Positions 25,235 through 34,289 of a stretch of DNA of 64,000 nt are shown here, piece by piece. Below the pieces are notes generated by a model. The model saw nothing but the letters and a program-made list of their open reading frames with translations. It searched no databases and was not told the origin of the DNA. Source of the DNA: Sphingobacterium sp. BN32 (lineage in GTDB: Bacteria; Bacteroidota; Bacteroidia; Sphingobacteriales; Sphingobacteriaceae); NCBI RefSeq assembly GCF_030503615.1, contig NZ_CP129963.1:2914001-2978000 (forward strand). The letters are read 5' to 3'. How positions within the stretch are numbered: the stretch's first letter is position 1; each line of letters opens with the position of its first letter. The position numbers and the translations under genes are program-made.

Positions 25235-26567
25235 GAACAAAAAATCGGTTGTTCGGGTAACGGAGGGGAACCCGAATGAAACTGCTGATGTGTTGCAAGA
25301 CGGCGCACAGAACAAAGCCGACAAACTCAAAAAGCCACTTATATTCCTTTTAATGGGAGTGGTATTTCTCGGCTGTATGTACCTGATATTTAAACCGTCG
25401 AAAGACAAAAAGGCGGTGGAGAACATCGGATTAAACGATGCCGTACCACAGGCTACCGGGGCAGGAATGCCTGCCGATAAAGGCAAGGCGTATGAACAGG
25501 AAATGCTCGAACGCAAAGAGCAGGAAAAGCGCAATGCACTGACCACGCTTTCTGATTATTGGAATACTGAAGACAGTGCATCTGCTGACAATGAAGAAGG
25601 TTTACCTGAACAAGATGAAGAAAGCAACGGCTTTGGCGGTGGCGGCAGAAATTCGGGAAGAAACGGTAATCATGGATTGAACAGCTACAGAAATATGCAA
25701 AGCACATTGGGTTCATTCTATCAGGATAATAATTCTGAAACAATGGAACTCCGCAGGCAACTGGACGAAATGAAAGAAAAGCTGGCCGAGAAAGATGTGC
25801 CACCTGTGGCCACCGTTGACGACCAACTCAAATTAATGGAGAAATCCTATGAAATGGCTGCAAAGTATCTTCCGCAAAATGCTAACACCGGAAATGCTGC
25901 TCCTGCCAACGGTGCAACTACTGGGGCTGCAGGTGCTAACCAAAAAGAGCAATTTGTATCGTTCACACCAACAAGAAAGAACATTGTATCAGCCTTGTAC
26001 CGTGAACCGTCGGACAGTGCCTTTGCAGCCGATTGGAGCCAAACAAAAAGCCGCGGGTTCTATACCGCAGGTTCTACTGAAGAGGTAGTACAGCCTAAAA
26101 ACAGCATCAAAGCCTGTGTAAACGAAGCCCAGACAGTAGTTGGCGAAACGGGTGTGCGCTTACGACTATTAGAGCCTGCTAAAACCCCGCAACGTACCAT
26201 TCCCAAAGGAACAATTGTAACGGCTAATGCAAAATTTCAGAATGGCAGGCTACAATTAAAAGTTACCTCCGTAGAACTGGAGGGCAACATCATTCCGGTA
26301 GATATAATCATTTACGATTTGGACGGGCAGCAAGGCTTGTACGTTCCGTATTCGCCGGAAATGAATGCACTTACCGAAATGGCGGCCAATATGAGCCAGA
26401 CAGGGGGAACAAGCGTAATGCTCACGCAGAATGCCGGACAGCAGGTAGCGGCTGATTTAAGCCGTGGCGTGGTACAGGGTATCTCAGGCTATTTCGCCAA
26501 GAAAGTAAGAACGCCAAAGGTTACACTGAAAGCGGGCTATCAGGTCTTTCTTGTATCTAAAAAATAA
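25221..26567 (+). CDS. traM: Conjugative transposon protein TraM (VirB10-like)
   Basis: 448 residues. One N-terminal membrane helix (PLIFLLMGVVFLGCMYLIF), a long low-complexity linker with Gly/Asn-rich and Glu-rich stretches (GFGGGGRNSGRNGNHGLN), a coiled-coil (TMELRRQLDEMKEKLAEKD), and a C-terminal beta domain (IPKGTIVTANAKFQNGRLQL). This is the energy-sensing VirB10-type subunit spanning the envelope. Overlap with traL implies coupled translation. Confidence 0.9.
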   Translation: MKENENKKSVVRVTEGNPNETADVLQDGAQNKADKLKKPLIFLLMGVVFLGCMYLIFKPSKDKKAVENIGLNDAVPQATGAGMPADKGKAYEQEMLERKEQEKRNALTTLSDYWNTEDSASADNEEGLPEQDEESNGFGGGGRNSGRNGNHGLNSYRNMQSTLGSFYQDNNSETMELRRQLDEMKEKLAEKDVPPVATVDDQLKLMEKSYEMAAKYLPQNANTGNAAPANGATTGAAGANQKEQFVSFTPTRKNIVSALYREPSDSAFAADWSQTKSRGFYTAGSTEEVVQPKNSIKACVNEAQTVVGETGVRLRLLEPAKTPQRTIPKGTIVTANAKFQNGRLQLKVTSVELEGNIIPVDIIIYDLDGQQGLYVPYSPEMNALTEMAANMSQTGGTSVMLTQNAGQQVAADLSRGVVQGISGYFAKKVRTPKVTLKAGYQVFLVSKK

Positions 26568-26591
26568 TGTTGAACTCAAATAAATAAAACA

Positions 26592-27485
26592 ATGAAAAAT
26601 CATTTAAAAACCTTTTGGGCTTTTGCCCTGATACTCGGCTTTGCCGTAAACTCTTACGCACAGGACACCATCAGAACGCCGCTTGCCCTGGGCAAGATAG
26701 AACCGTACCGTATGGAAGTAACTTACGATAAAACTTCGCACTTGATTTTCCCGACCGCCATTCGTTATGTGGACTTGGGCAGCGAATACCTGATAGCAGG
26801 AAAAGCCGAAGATGCAGAAAACGTGTTGCGTGTGAAAGCATCTGTAAGGGACTTTGAGCCTGAAACCAATTTTTCCGTTATCACGAATGACGGTCGTTTT
26901 TACAACTTCAACGTGTATTACAGTTCCTACCCGGCGGCAATGAGCTATGACCTGCTCACGATGCAGAAAGCGGTAGATAAAGCCAATGGTAACGATGTGC
27001 TTTTTGAAGAATTGGGCAACAATTCGCCCTCGCTGGCAGGCTTGCTACTGGAAACCATTTACAAGAAAGACAAACGCATTGTAAAGCATATTGGAGCTAA
27101 GAGCTTCGGCATTCAGTTTATGCTCAAAGGCATTTACATCCACAACGGCAAATACTATTTGCATACGGAATTGAGAAACCGTACCAATGTGCCATTTCAG
27201 ATTGATTTTGTGAATTTCAAGGTAGTGGATAAAAAGGTAGCCAAACGTACCGTAGTACAGGAACGTCCGATGATACCGCTACGCACTTACAAACCATTGG
27301 ACGAGATCGGTGGAAAAACCATCGAGCAAAACGTGTTCATGTTAGACCAATTTACCATTGCTGATGACAAGGTATTACTGATTGAGATTTTCGAGAAAAA
27401 CGGTGGCAGGCATCAAACACTTCAGATAGAAAACTCTGATTTAATCAAGGCTCGTTTGATTAACGATATGCACCTGAAATTTTAA
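26592..27485 (+). CDS. traN: Conjugative transposon protein TraN (DUF4138, VirB9-like)
   Basis: 297 residues. Signal peptide (FWAFALILGFAVNSYAQ), then two beta-rich domains, the first with the conserved YDKTSHLIFPTAIRYVDLGS motif, the second with NVPFQIDFVNFKVVDKKVAK. This is the outer-membrane-associated VirB9-type protein. It follows traM by 24 nt. Confidence 0.9.
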   Translation: MKNHLKTFWAFALILGFAVNSYAQDTIRTPLALGKIEPYRMEVTYDKTSHLIFPTAIRYVDLGSEYLIAGKAEDAENVLRVKASVRDFEPETNFSVITNDGRFYNFNVYYSSYPAAMSYDLLTMQKAVDKANGNDVLFEELGNNSPSLAGLLLETIYKKDKRIVKHIGAKSFGIQFMLKGIYIHNGKYYLHTELRNRTNVPFQIDFVNFKVVDKKVAKRTVVQERPMIPLRTYKPLDEIGGKTIEQNVFMLDQFTIADDKVLLIEIFEKNGGRHQTLQIENSDLIKARLINDMHLKF

Positions 27486-27512
27486 TAACCCTTTAAATAA
27501 GATAGCAATAAA

Positions 27513-28073
27513 ATGAAAAAGTATATCTATACCGTGATGCTTGTTTTAATGGGCATCACAATGGCACAGGCACAACGAATGCTGCCTAAACAGAAAGGCT
27601 TGGAAATAAGCACAGGCGTATTATCCAATGATAAGATTGGCAATGATTATTACATCAGTGTAGCGATGACTGTAAATGGTAAAAACGGCAATTACCAGCT
27701 TTGGGCATTGGAATATACACACCAATACCACGACTATAAAGACCTGCGCATACCGCAGGAAAGTTATAGTGCCGAAGGCGGTTACAGTTTCTACTTGTTG
27801 GGCGATGCCCGAAAAAACATCACGCTGAATTTAGGAATAACAGGCGTAGTCGGTTATGAAAGCATTAACCGGGGCGAAGCTATGTTGTATGACGGATCGA
27901 AGATACTGAGCGAGGACAATTTTATCTACGGAGCTGGTGGACGGCTCACATTTGAAACGTACCTGTCCGACCGATTTGTATTAGTCCTGCAAGGGCGTAC
28001 AAAAGTCCTTTGGGGTAAAGACTTAGAACAGTTCCGACCGTCGGTAGGTATGGGATTAAGGTTTAACTTTTAA
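27513..28073 (+). CDS. traO: Conjugal transfer protein TraO
   Basis: 186 residues. Signal peptide (MLVLMGITMAQAQ), then alternating amphipathic strands ending in aromatic GMGLRFNF, typical of a small outer-membrane beta-barrel. This is the TraO family of Bacteroidota ICEs. It precedes traQ by 11 nt; traP (the primase gene usually between them) is absent. Confidence 0.87.
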   Translation: MKKYIYTVMLVLMGITMAQAQRMLPKQKGLEISTGVLSNDKIGNDYYISVAMTVNGKNGNYQLWALEYTHQYHDYKDLRIPQESYSAEGGYSFYLLGDARKNITLNLGITGVVGYESINRGEAMLYDGSKILSEDNFIYGAGGRLTFETYLSDRFVLVLQGRTKVLWGKDLEQFRPSVGMGLRFNF

Positions 28074-28084
28074 AACAGAAAACA

Positions 28085-28534
28085 ATGATAGCAATATTCA
28101 ATAATTTCAGAATAGGATTACTGCCGATATATGTATTCCTGGCAATCCTCACAGCTTCGGTTACGTTGGTATCTTGTAGCAAAGATGATGAACTCGAAAT
28201 ACAAAAGGACTTTCCTTTTGAGGTCAAAGTGATGCCAGTGCCTAAATATGTTGCCAACGGCCAGACGGTAGAGATCCGCATTACAATACAGCGAACTGGA
28301 AATTATAGCAGCACGCAATATTTCCTTCGCTACTTCCAGTTTGACGGAAAGGGCACACTTAGGTATTACGATGAGCCGCCGTACCTACCTAATGATCTGT
28401 ATGAGTTACCAACCGAGCAGTTCCGTTTGTACTATACTTCGGCATCTGCAGTATCTCAATCCTTTGAGGTTTGGATTTCGGATAACTTCGGGAACGAAAA
28501 GCAGATAACTTTTCAGTTTAACAGTAGTGATTAA
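28085..28534 (+). CDS. traQ: Conjugal transfer protein TraQ (DUF3872)
   Basis: 149 residues. A lipoprotein-type signal (FLAILTASVTLVSC, lipobox Cys then SKDD) precedes a beta-sandwich domain (VEIRITIQRTGNYSSTQYFL, FEVWISDNFGNEKQITF). This is DUF3872, the last gene of the transfer operon; a strong terminator follows 20 nt later. Confidence 0.87.
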   Translation: MIAIFNNFRIGLLPIYVFLAILTASVTLVSCSKDDELEIQKDFPFEVKVMPVPKYVANGQTVEIRITIQRTGNYSSTQYFLRYFQFDGKGTLRYYDEPPYLPNDLYELPTEQFRLYYTSASAVSQSFEVWISDNFGNEKQITFQFNSSD

Positions 28535-28553
28535 TACAGCATGTCAATTCATA

Positions 28554-28586
28554 AAAAACGGCTTATTGGATTGGTAAGCCGTTTTT
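28554..28586 (+). terminator. Terminator of the traE-traQ operon
   Basis: AAAAACGGCTTA / TAAGCCGTTTTT form a 12-bp perfect stem with a 9-nt loop ending in a T-run. It lies 20 nt after the traQ stop. Confidence 0.9.
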
Positions 28587-28655
28587 GTATTGAATACACA
28601 TCGTTCAGGGGCTAAACAAATATTTTTTTGTAAATTCAAATAGTGGAAATAAACT

Positions 28656-28937
28656 ATGGTTGCATCACTCGTTATAGGTATCATATTTTTGGTTGCAGGC
28701 TTGGTACTTCGTTACTGGATTAACCGTAGAAAGTTTTACAGGCGCAGCTCTATGGGAACTGAGGGGTTCTCATCTTATGAAAGTTCGATTTTCATTAAAT
28801 TGATTGAAAAGGTTGGCAAATGGATAGCTTATGCGTTGATTATATTTGGGCTGTTGTCGTTATGGGTTTATTCCCTTGAAAAAAAGGAAAAACAGCAGCC
28901 TGACGTAACAACCGAACAACCTGCCCAACGCAGATAA
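28656..28937 (+). CDS. Small two-helix membrane protein of ICE tra regions
   Basis: 93 residues with two membrane helices (VASLVIGIIFLVAGLVLRYW and WIAYALIIFGLLSLWVYSL) joined by a basic loop and followed by a polar tail. In Bacteroidota ICEs this small gene is often found after traQ and is sometimes misnamed as a molybdenum transporter permease; nothing in it supports transport. Function unknown. Confidence 0.7.
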   Translation: MVASLVIGIIFLVAGLVLRYWINRRKFYRRSSMGTEGFSSYESSIFIKLIEKVGKWIAYALIIFGLLSLWVYSLEKKEKQQPDVTTEQPAQRR

Positions 28938-28958
28938 TTATTACAGAATTTTAAAAGC

Positions 28959-28989
28959 AAATCGGATAGCCCAAAAGGTTATCCGATTT
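28959..28989. terminator. Terminator between the tra region and the PLD island
   Basis: AAATCGGATA / TATCCGATTT form a 10-bp stem around an 11-nt loop, followed by TTT. It ends the small membrane protein gene and lies 8 nt from the stop of the convergent PLD-type gene, so it may serve both. Confidence 0.85.
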
Positions 28990-28996
28990 TTTATGA

Positions 28997-31648
28997 CTAC
29001 AAATCCGTACAAATAAAAGAAGAGAGCCTTAACGGCAAATATATTTCATCTGGGCTATGTTTTATATAATCTTCTTTAACATCATCCCACATAAAGCCTG
29101 GTCTAACTAGCGTAAAGTCATTTATTTTATTTACTGATTGAACATAGCTGTAACCCCACGGAGATTTGTAAATAATTTGACCTTGAACTGCCAGTGTATC
29201 GAAGTTTTTTTCTGCAAGTTGCTTCATAACTTTTTTAAATGCTGGACAAACTTTGTAATAAAACACCATCAGATTCTGTTCAAGTCCTTTGGTTCGCTGT
29301 TTTAGGTCAGAAATTCTAAGATTGATTTTAATTTGCAAATCATCAAAATTATTTTCAAAATCATCAATATTTTTCCACCCTAAATAATGAAGCGTGTTTA
29401 GAAGCATTGAAAAAAAGTAATGCATCTCGCCATCTTTCCAATAATTGTTTATCAGGCAAACAATCGTGTTTACAAGTGCATCGGCTTTTAATTCCTCAAC
29501 TTTCTTTTTTGTATAATCAAATTCGTATTCTTTAAAGCCTGTTCTTGCCAACATTAAAAAGTCGCCTATTAAGTTTAAACAACAACCTTTCACATTATTG
29601 TTGTCATAATTGTTGCTAAACGGAAGATAGCTAAAGAAATGTTGCTTTTCTTGCTCGTCGTATTTTTCTGTTTTGCCTCCATATTCAAGTATCAGCTCAA
29701 GCGTTATCAAATATTTGGTTAAGTCTGTTAATGTGGGTTTATAGTTTTGGGGTCTATTGTTACCATAAAGAAGTTCTTGCTGATTATAATACAGATTATC
29801 AAAATAGCTTGTCAATTTTCTTTTTTCAGACTTTAGCAACGCAAAAGAAAGATTACGAACTATTTTTACTTCGTTTTTCTCATTGCCATCAATGTTACCT
29901 AAATTTTCTTCCTGTTCATCAATGCTAATATCAATCTGTCTGTTTATGGACAGAGATTTTGAGTGAATGAATTTTAAAACATCTAAAACCCGAAGCGAAA
30001 GAGAAGAAAGCAAAAGACTTTTCTCATACGCAGAATGCTCAATTGGTTTGTAAGAAGAAAGGTCATACAGCTTTTCGGGCTCGTTGTTTCCGTCTCTTTT
30101 TGCATCTGTAGTTTTACGGCTATTCAGAATACTTGCACTTTCTTCGTTTTCCGTTTCATCAATTATCGCATAATGCAACAAGTCGAGAACTTTGCTTAGT
30201 TCTCCATTTTGGATTTCGCTGTAAATCCTTTCTATGTCTTCAGTTTTAGGATTTGGATGGGTTTTGGCAAGATGAAAATAATCAGACACCAAAAGTTTGT
30301 TTGATACAAATTCATCCTCCATATTAGCCAATTGAACGTACTGAAAACTACCTAATTCTGCATTGAGTTTTACTTTTAGTTCTTGCTCAAACTTCGAGAA
30401 TGTTTGGGAATGAAAATATCGGTTCTCTTTATCAAAAAGCATAAATTTAAACGGTTCTGAGAAATTGCCATTTAAGTGAATTGTAAGCTCATCATAAATC
30501 AATTCTGCGCTAAGAAGTTGAACCTGAAATTTATTATTCTTGATTATCGTTTCATAAATGGATTTATGAGCTGTAGAAGTAAAATCTGAAAGTTGTTTTT
30601 TGTTGCCAACTTTCAATTTTATGCCTAATTTATTAAGCAAGCCACCTTTTTCAGATCGTATAAGAAGTGAAACTTCTGCATTTGCATTTTTTCCTGCTAA
30701 TGCCAAGCCCTCCGGTGTTATATTGGCACTTCCGAAAAGGCAAAATTCTTTACCATCTTTTGTTTTAATATGGATAATCTTTCCGTGAAGTTTAGAGTTT
30801 GAATTATCAGATTTCGAATATTGAACTCTACTGATACCAGCATTGCACCAGTCGTAAAATGAAAATGTTTTACTTAAATCCATTGCCGATGGAATAAAAC
30901 CACTTTCTTCTAAAACCACATTAATATCTGCTTTTGGGAAAAGATTTTTAAGCTCTTGCAGTACCTTTCCTTTGCTATCATAAAATGGAGAAATGGTAGT
31001 AATTTCAACAATTTTTTCGTTGCTAATATGTTTTAATAGCTCATTCCAAATCGAAGAGGTTTCGGAATTGAATAAAAAAGCAACTTTCTCTTTTTGTGAA
31101 GTATTTAAAAATTCAAACGGTTTTACTGCTGGTAATTCATTAAGCCATTTTGAATGTTCAATTATCCACCTTGTGGTCTTTTCATTCATCTGACCTTTAA
31201 CTGTTGATGAAAGCATCGATAAATAATTCCAAGCAGATGAAAATATTGGGGCGTTCTCGGTCGAACGAATATCAAAATGATATGCTCCCCAAATTTCATC
31301 GTTGTTTCCATTTCCCGAATTGGTAAGATTTCCTGAACCAACAATTAATAAACCCTCCTTATCGCCAAATAGCATCCAGATTTTTGGATGAAATACTGAA
31401 TTTTGAAAAACAGGATAAAGTGAATAACCGGCAGTAAGTTGCATTTCTTCGCCAGTGGCTTGTCGCATCAACTCTGAATAATAGTAGCCGTCAATAAAAA
31501 CATTAATGTTTCTCACACCACACGAACGCAACCATTTCATTGCTTTCATTTCAAAAAAGTAAAAGTCAAAGCTGAAAGTGGTAAGAATACAAGAATGGTA
31601 TCTTCTGCTTCCAATTAAAGTCAAAATGTTTTCTCTTTCTAATGCCAT
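28997..31648 (-). CDS. Large protein with two phospholipase D-like (HKD) motifs, putative nuclease effector
   Basis: 883 residues. Two HKD-type motifs are visible: FHPKIWMLFGDKEGLLIVGS at residues 86-105, continuing GN, and LHGKIIHIKTKDGKEFCLFG at 287-306, continuing SAN. Each has HxK, a following Asp and a GSxN end, so the catalytic pair typical of the PLD superfamily is complete. Residues about 330-883 are helix-rich and match nothing I recognise. PLD-superfamily nucleases are common in anti-phage systems (for example DrmC of DISARM), but length and neighbours differ here. Its ATG overlaps the stop of the upstream gene by one nt (TAATG), so the two proteins are made together. Cytoplasmic: no signal peptide. 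Confidence 0.78.
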   Translation of the reverse strand: MALERENILTLIGSRRYHSCILTTFSFDFYFFEMKAMKWLRSCGVRNINVFIDGYYYSELMRQATGEEMQLTAGYSLYPVFQNSVFHPKIWMLFGDKEGLLIVGSGNLTNSGNGNNDEIWGAYHFDIRSTENAPIFSSAWNYLSMLSSTVKGQMNEKTTRWIIEHSKWLNELPAVKPFEFLNTSQKEKVAFLFNSETSSIWNELLKHISNEKIVEITTISPFYDSKGKVLQELKNLFPKADINVVLEESGFIPSAMDLSKTFSFYDWCNAGISRVQYSKSDNSNSKLHGKIIHIKTKDGKEFCLFGSANITPEGLALAGKNANAEVSLLIRSEKGGLLNKLGIKLKVGNKKQLSDFTSTAHKSIYETIIKNNKFQVQLLSAELIYDELTIHLNGNFSEPFKFMLFDKENRYFHSQTFSKFEQELKVKLNAELGSFQYVQLANMEDEFVSNKLLVSDYFHLAKTHPNPKTEDIERIYSEIQNGELSKVLDLLHYAIIDETENEESASILNSRKTTDAKRDGNNEPEKLYDLSSYKPIEHSAYEKSLLLSSLSLRVLDVLKFIHSKSLSINRQIDISIDEQEENLGNIDGNEKNEVKIVRNLSFALLKSEKRKLTSYFDNLYYNQQELLYGNNRPQNYKPTLTDLTKYLITLELILEYGGKTEKYDEQEKQHFFSYLPFSNNYDNNNVKGCCLNLIGDFLMLARTGFKEYEFDYTKKKVEELKADALVNTIVCLINNYWKDGEMHYFFSMLLNTLHYLGWKNIDDFENNFDDLQIKINLRISDLKQRTKGLEQNLMVFYYKVCPAFKKVMKQLAEKNFDTLAVQGQIIYKSPWGYSYVQSVNKINDFTLVRPGFMWDDVKEDYIKHSPDEIYLPLRLSSFICTDL

Positions 31649-33249
31649 TAGTCAACCAAAAGTTTTGTGTGAAGCGGAGACAAAACCTTTTCCTCGTCGA
31701 TTACCTGCAAATCAAACATTATGTTTTGCAAAGCATTCATTCTCGGCGATGTATTTCTTGGTGGAAATATGTCGATGAAACGGATGTATTGTTCTTCTAT
31801 AAAAAATTTATGCGTGGATTGTGAGCCATTACCCATTTTTCTAAGGGCAACCATTGTGTGTCTGTAAATTATTTTGCGTAAAATAAATTGTTCAACAAAA
31901 TCTTTAAGAATTTCTTTCTCTGCTTTATGAACTGTAAGGATGCCATCAACCATATTTCCATCTCTTTCTGTTCTCTTTCTACTCATAAATTCTTTCAAAG
32001 GATGCAATTGTTCTCTATTATTTTTGAACAGCTGAAGTAAAAGCATGAAACCGTATTTACCAGCAAGAATTGGGTCGTTGGTTTGGTTGATTGCTCTTTT
32101 CGTTTCCTCTTCGTCGTTCGTATCTGGAATGAGTGATAAAATTTCTGAAACTAAAGATGTGGGCTGTATTGATTGGTTAAAATCTTTGCAAATTTCTTTT
32201 GAGATGCTATCCGAAAACTTCTCAACAAAAGACGGCAAATATTGGTCTTGTTGAAAATCGTAAAGATGTTGCAGCAATGCCCAAAATATTGTTCCGCAAC
32301 TGTATTGCCAATATTCATTTAGTTGATAGCAATACCAACCGATGTTTGTTTCTGTTTCGGGTTGAGTGCTTGAACCTAATTTTTTATGATAGCTTTCGAG
32401 CAAAAATTTATACCAATTATAGTCATTATCGTTTTGAACCGCTGTTTTTATTAGCGATAAAATGGTTTCTCTTCTATGAAAAGTCACCAATTCTTCAACT
32501 TCTTGGCTTGGCTCATCTTTGTCAAGGAGCATTTCCATATACAATTGCCATTCACTGCTTTCAGTTTCTATAGTCTCAATCGCAAAATATTTGATTAGTT
32601 CTGGTATATCCGATTGGTAAAGCTTTCCTTTTTTTATGTTGCTGTAAAATAAATCTTTTATTTGGGGGGATAATGATATCTCAAAAGCATTAGCTAATTG
32701 TTTTCCTGAAACTTTTTGTCTGGGATGTGGTTGGCTTATATTGTAAACAACGTCTCCAAAATCATTTACCGCAGTAATAATTAATGAAAGAGCTTGCATC
32801 GCCCCATAATAATATTGCCCAAAAGCACCGGACGGATATTTCCAATACACATTTTTGTCTGTACCGTCTTTATCAGCCCCCTCAGCTAAATCAAAATAAT
32901 CATTTTCAATCGTGTTGAGTAGGTTTGATGCGAAATTACTTCCTGTAATTTGCTGAACTGCTTTCCGCTGACTTTGCATTATGATAGCAATCATTAACTC
33001 AGCCCTGCGAATAAAGCGGTATTGCTCTTTTGAATTTCCCTTTTTCTCTGTTTTAAAGTAAAAATCTAATAACCAGCAATAAAAGCCATAGTACCGCAGT
33101 CGATTAGTCAAGTTAGAAATTCCGGGCAACATCGTTGCATAAGTTGCCTCTGAAGTTGTCTGAAGCCCTAATGGGTCAAGTCCTGTAATTAAATTTATTG
33201 ATGCTCCCCAAAACGGATAGTTTGATTTGCCTTTTTGTAATAATGCCAT
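31648..33249 (-). CDS. Protein of unknown function, partner of the PLD-like protein
   Basis: 533 residues. The N-terminus is distinctive: PFWGASINLITGLDPLGLQT, then YATMLPGISNLTNRLRYYGF and YCWLLDFYF. I do not recognise the family. Composition is helix-rich and soluble, with aromatic clusters and no signal peptide, membrane segment or nucleotide-binding motif. It is the first gene of the two-gene unit; the candidate promoter is at 33290-33297. Being coupled to a PLD-type nuclease inside ICE cargo suggests a sensor or regulatory subunit of a defence system, but that is inference. Confidence 0.7.
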   Translation of the reverse strand: MALLQKGKSNYPFWGASINLITGLDPLGLQTTSEATYATMLPGISNLTNRLRYYGFYCWLLDFYFKTEKKGNSKEQYRFIRRAELMIAIIMQSQRKAVQQITGSNFASNLLNTIENDYFDLAEGADKDGTDKNVYWKYPSGAFGQYYYGAMQALSLIITAVNDFGDVVYNISQPHPRQKVSGKQLANAFEISLSPQIKDLFYSNIKKGKLYQSDIPELIKYFAIETIETESSEWQLYMEMLLDKDEPSQEVEELVTFHRRETILSLIKTAVQNDNDYNWYKFLLESYHKKLGSSTQPETETNIGWYCYQLNEYWQYSCGTIFWALLQHLYDFQQDQYLPSFVEKFSDSISKEICKDFNQSIQPTSLVSEILSLIPDTNDEEETKRAINQTNDPILAGKYGFMLLLQLFKNNREQLHPLKEFMSRKRTERDGNMVDGILTVHKAEKEILKDFVEQFILRKIIYRHTMVALRKMGNGSQSTHKFFIEEQYIRFIDIFPPRNTSPRMNALQNIMFDLQVIDEEKVLSPLHTKLLVD

Positions 33250-33289
33250 TTAAAAATTCTTATTGAATTTGTTATTAACCTATAATTTT

Positions 33290-33297
33290 CAAATTTA
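33290..33297 (-). promoter_or_regulatory. Candidate -7 promoter box for the PLD island
   Basis: On the minus strand the sequence reads TAAATTTG, a match to the Bacteroidota TAnnTTTG -7 consensus, 41 nt upstream of the ATG at 33249. No clear TTG at -33 was found. Confidence 0.4.
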
Positions 33298-33424
33298 CAA
33301 AATAAACTATGCTGAAATTTATCGCGGAGCCAAACACTACCTTTCAGAGCCAAAGCCTGCAACATTTTCTAACGCTATCATAAGCATTTATAAATTCGAC
33401 TTCCATAGTAAAATTGAGCAAACA

Positions 33425-33736
33425 ATGGAAGTAATTGCAATACAAAAGTCGGCACTAGACGGAATGAAAAATGAGCTAAAAGCACTTTTGGAATTGACCG
33501 AAAATGCCACACAGAAATATACGCCCATTTTTAAAGCGGAACAATGGCTCGATAACCAGGAAGTATGTCTGATGATGAACATTACCAAGCGGACTTTACA
33601 GACCCACAAAAGCAAAGGACTATTACCGTATTCAAAACTGAACCGTAAAAATTATTATAAACGCTCAGATGTACAGGCTTTGCTCGAAGCCGGACAGCTG
33701 GACAATACTACTGAAAATGGATTTATTCACGAATGA
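33425..33736 (+). CDS. Helix-turn-helix (MerR/excisionase-type) protein
   Basis: 103 residues from the ATG at 33425; the frame is open further upstream to 33263 but that part looks non-coding. A helical N-terminus is followed by a HTH_17-type domain (DNQEVCLMMNITKRTLQTHK and then LPYSKLNRKNYYKRSDVQAL). Proteins of this type act as excisionases or regulators in CTnDOT-like elements. Its last 20 nt overlap the next gene, a related HTH protein, so the pair is co-expressed. Confidence 0.8.
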   Translation: MEVIAIQKSALDGMKNELKALLELTENATQKYTPIFKAEQWLDNQEVCLMMNITKRTLQTHKSKGLLPYSKLNRKNYYKRSDVQALLEAGQLDNTTENGFIHE

Positions 33737-34016
33737 TAGTGACGATATCATCGCCCACAGGAAAATGATTACACAGCTACGAAATCGTATTGAACAGATA
33801 TTAAAAAACTACCGTCCTGTAATGAACGGTGAAATATATCTTTCGGGCGAAGATGTGTGCAAGCTGTTACATATCAGCAGACGGACTTTACAGCAATATC
33901 GTGATGACCAAATACTCCCATACATCCAGATAGGCGGCAAAATCATTTTTAAGCAAACCGACCTTTTACGGATACTTGAACAAAACTATGTCTGCAATGG
34001 ACAAAAGAACAAGTAA
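33717..34016 (+). CDS. Helix-turn-helix (excisionase-like) protein, second of pair
   Basis: 99 residues from the ATG at 33717. The HTH_17 core (SGEDVCKLLHISRRTLQQYR, then LPYIQIGGKIIFKQTDLLRI) is clearly related to the preceding gene, so the two probably arose by duplication. The likely role is control of excision or of tra expression. The start overlaps the upstream gene by 20 nt. Confidence 0.82.
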   Translation: MDLFTNDSDDIIAHRKMITQLRNRIEQILKNYRPVMNGEIYLSGEDVCKLLHISRRTLQQYRDDQILPYIQIGGKIIFKQTDLLRILEQNYVCNGQKNK

Positions 34017-34111
34017 CGGATTTCAAGCAATCATATTTCTATATCGAAACGAGTTTAGTATCTTTGCTATGTAAAATATAGAAATACTTAAAGTGTTTTT
34101 GCTTTAAGTCC

Positions 34112-34221
34112 CACATTGAAAACTGGTAATTTTTAGACAACGGGACGATAAGGAAGAACGCTCATGCCATAGGCGTGGGCGCTCGCTTATTCGTTGTCGG
34201 GTATACCAGTACCTCAATGTG
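34112..34221 (+). ncRNA. Candidate structured RNA (110-nt long hairpin)
   Basis: Five nested helices can be drawn: CACATTGA/TCAATGTG (34112-34119 with 34214-34221), ACTGGTA/TACCAGT (34122-34128 with 34204-34210), GACAACG/CGTTGTC (34136-34142 with 34192-34198), ATAAG/CTTAT (34148-34152 with 34186-34190), and GCTCATGCC/GGCGTGGGC (34160-34168 with 34172-34180) closed by an ATA loop. The inner helix has U·G pairs that are wobble pairs only on the + strand, so a + strand RNA is favoured. It lies 69 nt upstream of the receiver-like gene and could be its leader or an sRNA. A second small hairpin (CCTGC/GCAGG, 34237-34259) sits just before the ribosome binding site. Confidence 0.55.
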
Positions 34222-34289
34222 CGGTAAGTGTAGTTGCCTGCGCTTTCTTTTTGTGCAGGAACTTCATCTAACTCAAAAAAAGGTAACGT

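Noticed and set aside
33263..33424. N-terminal extension of the first HTH gene
   Set aside because: The translated extension has no recognisable pattern; the ATG at 33425 gives the standard HTH protein.
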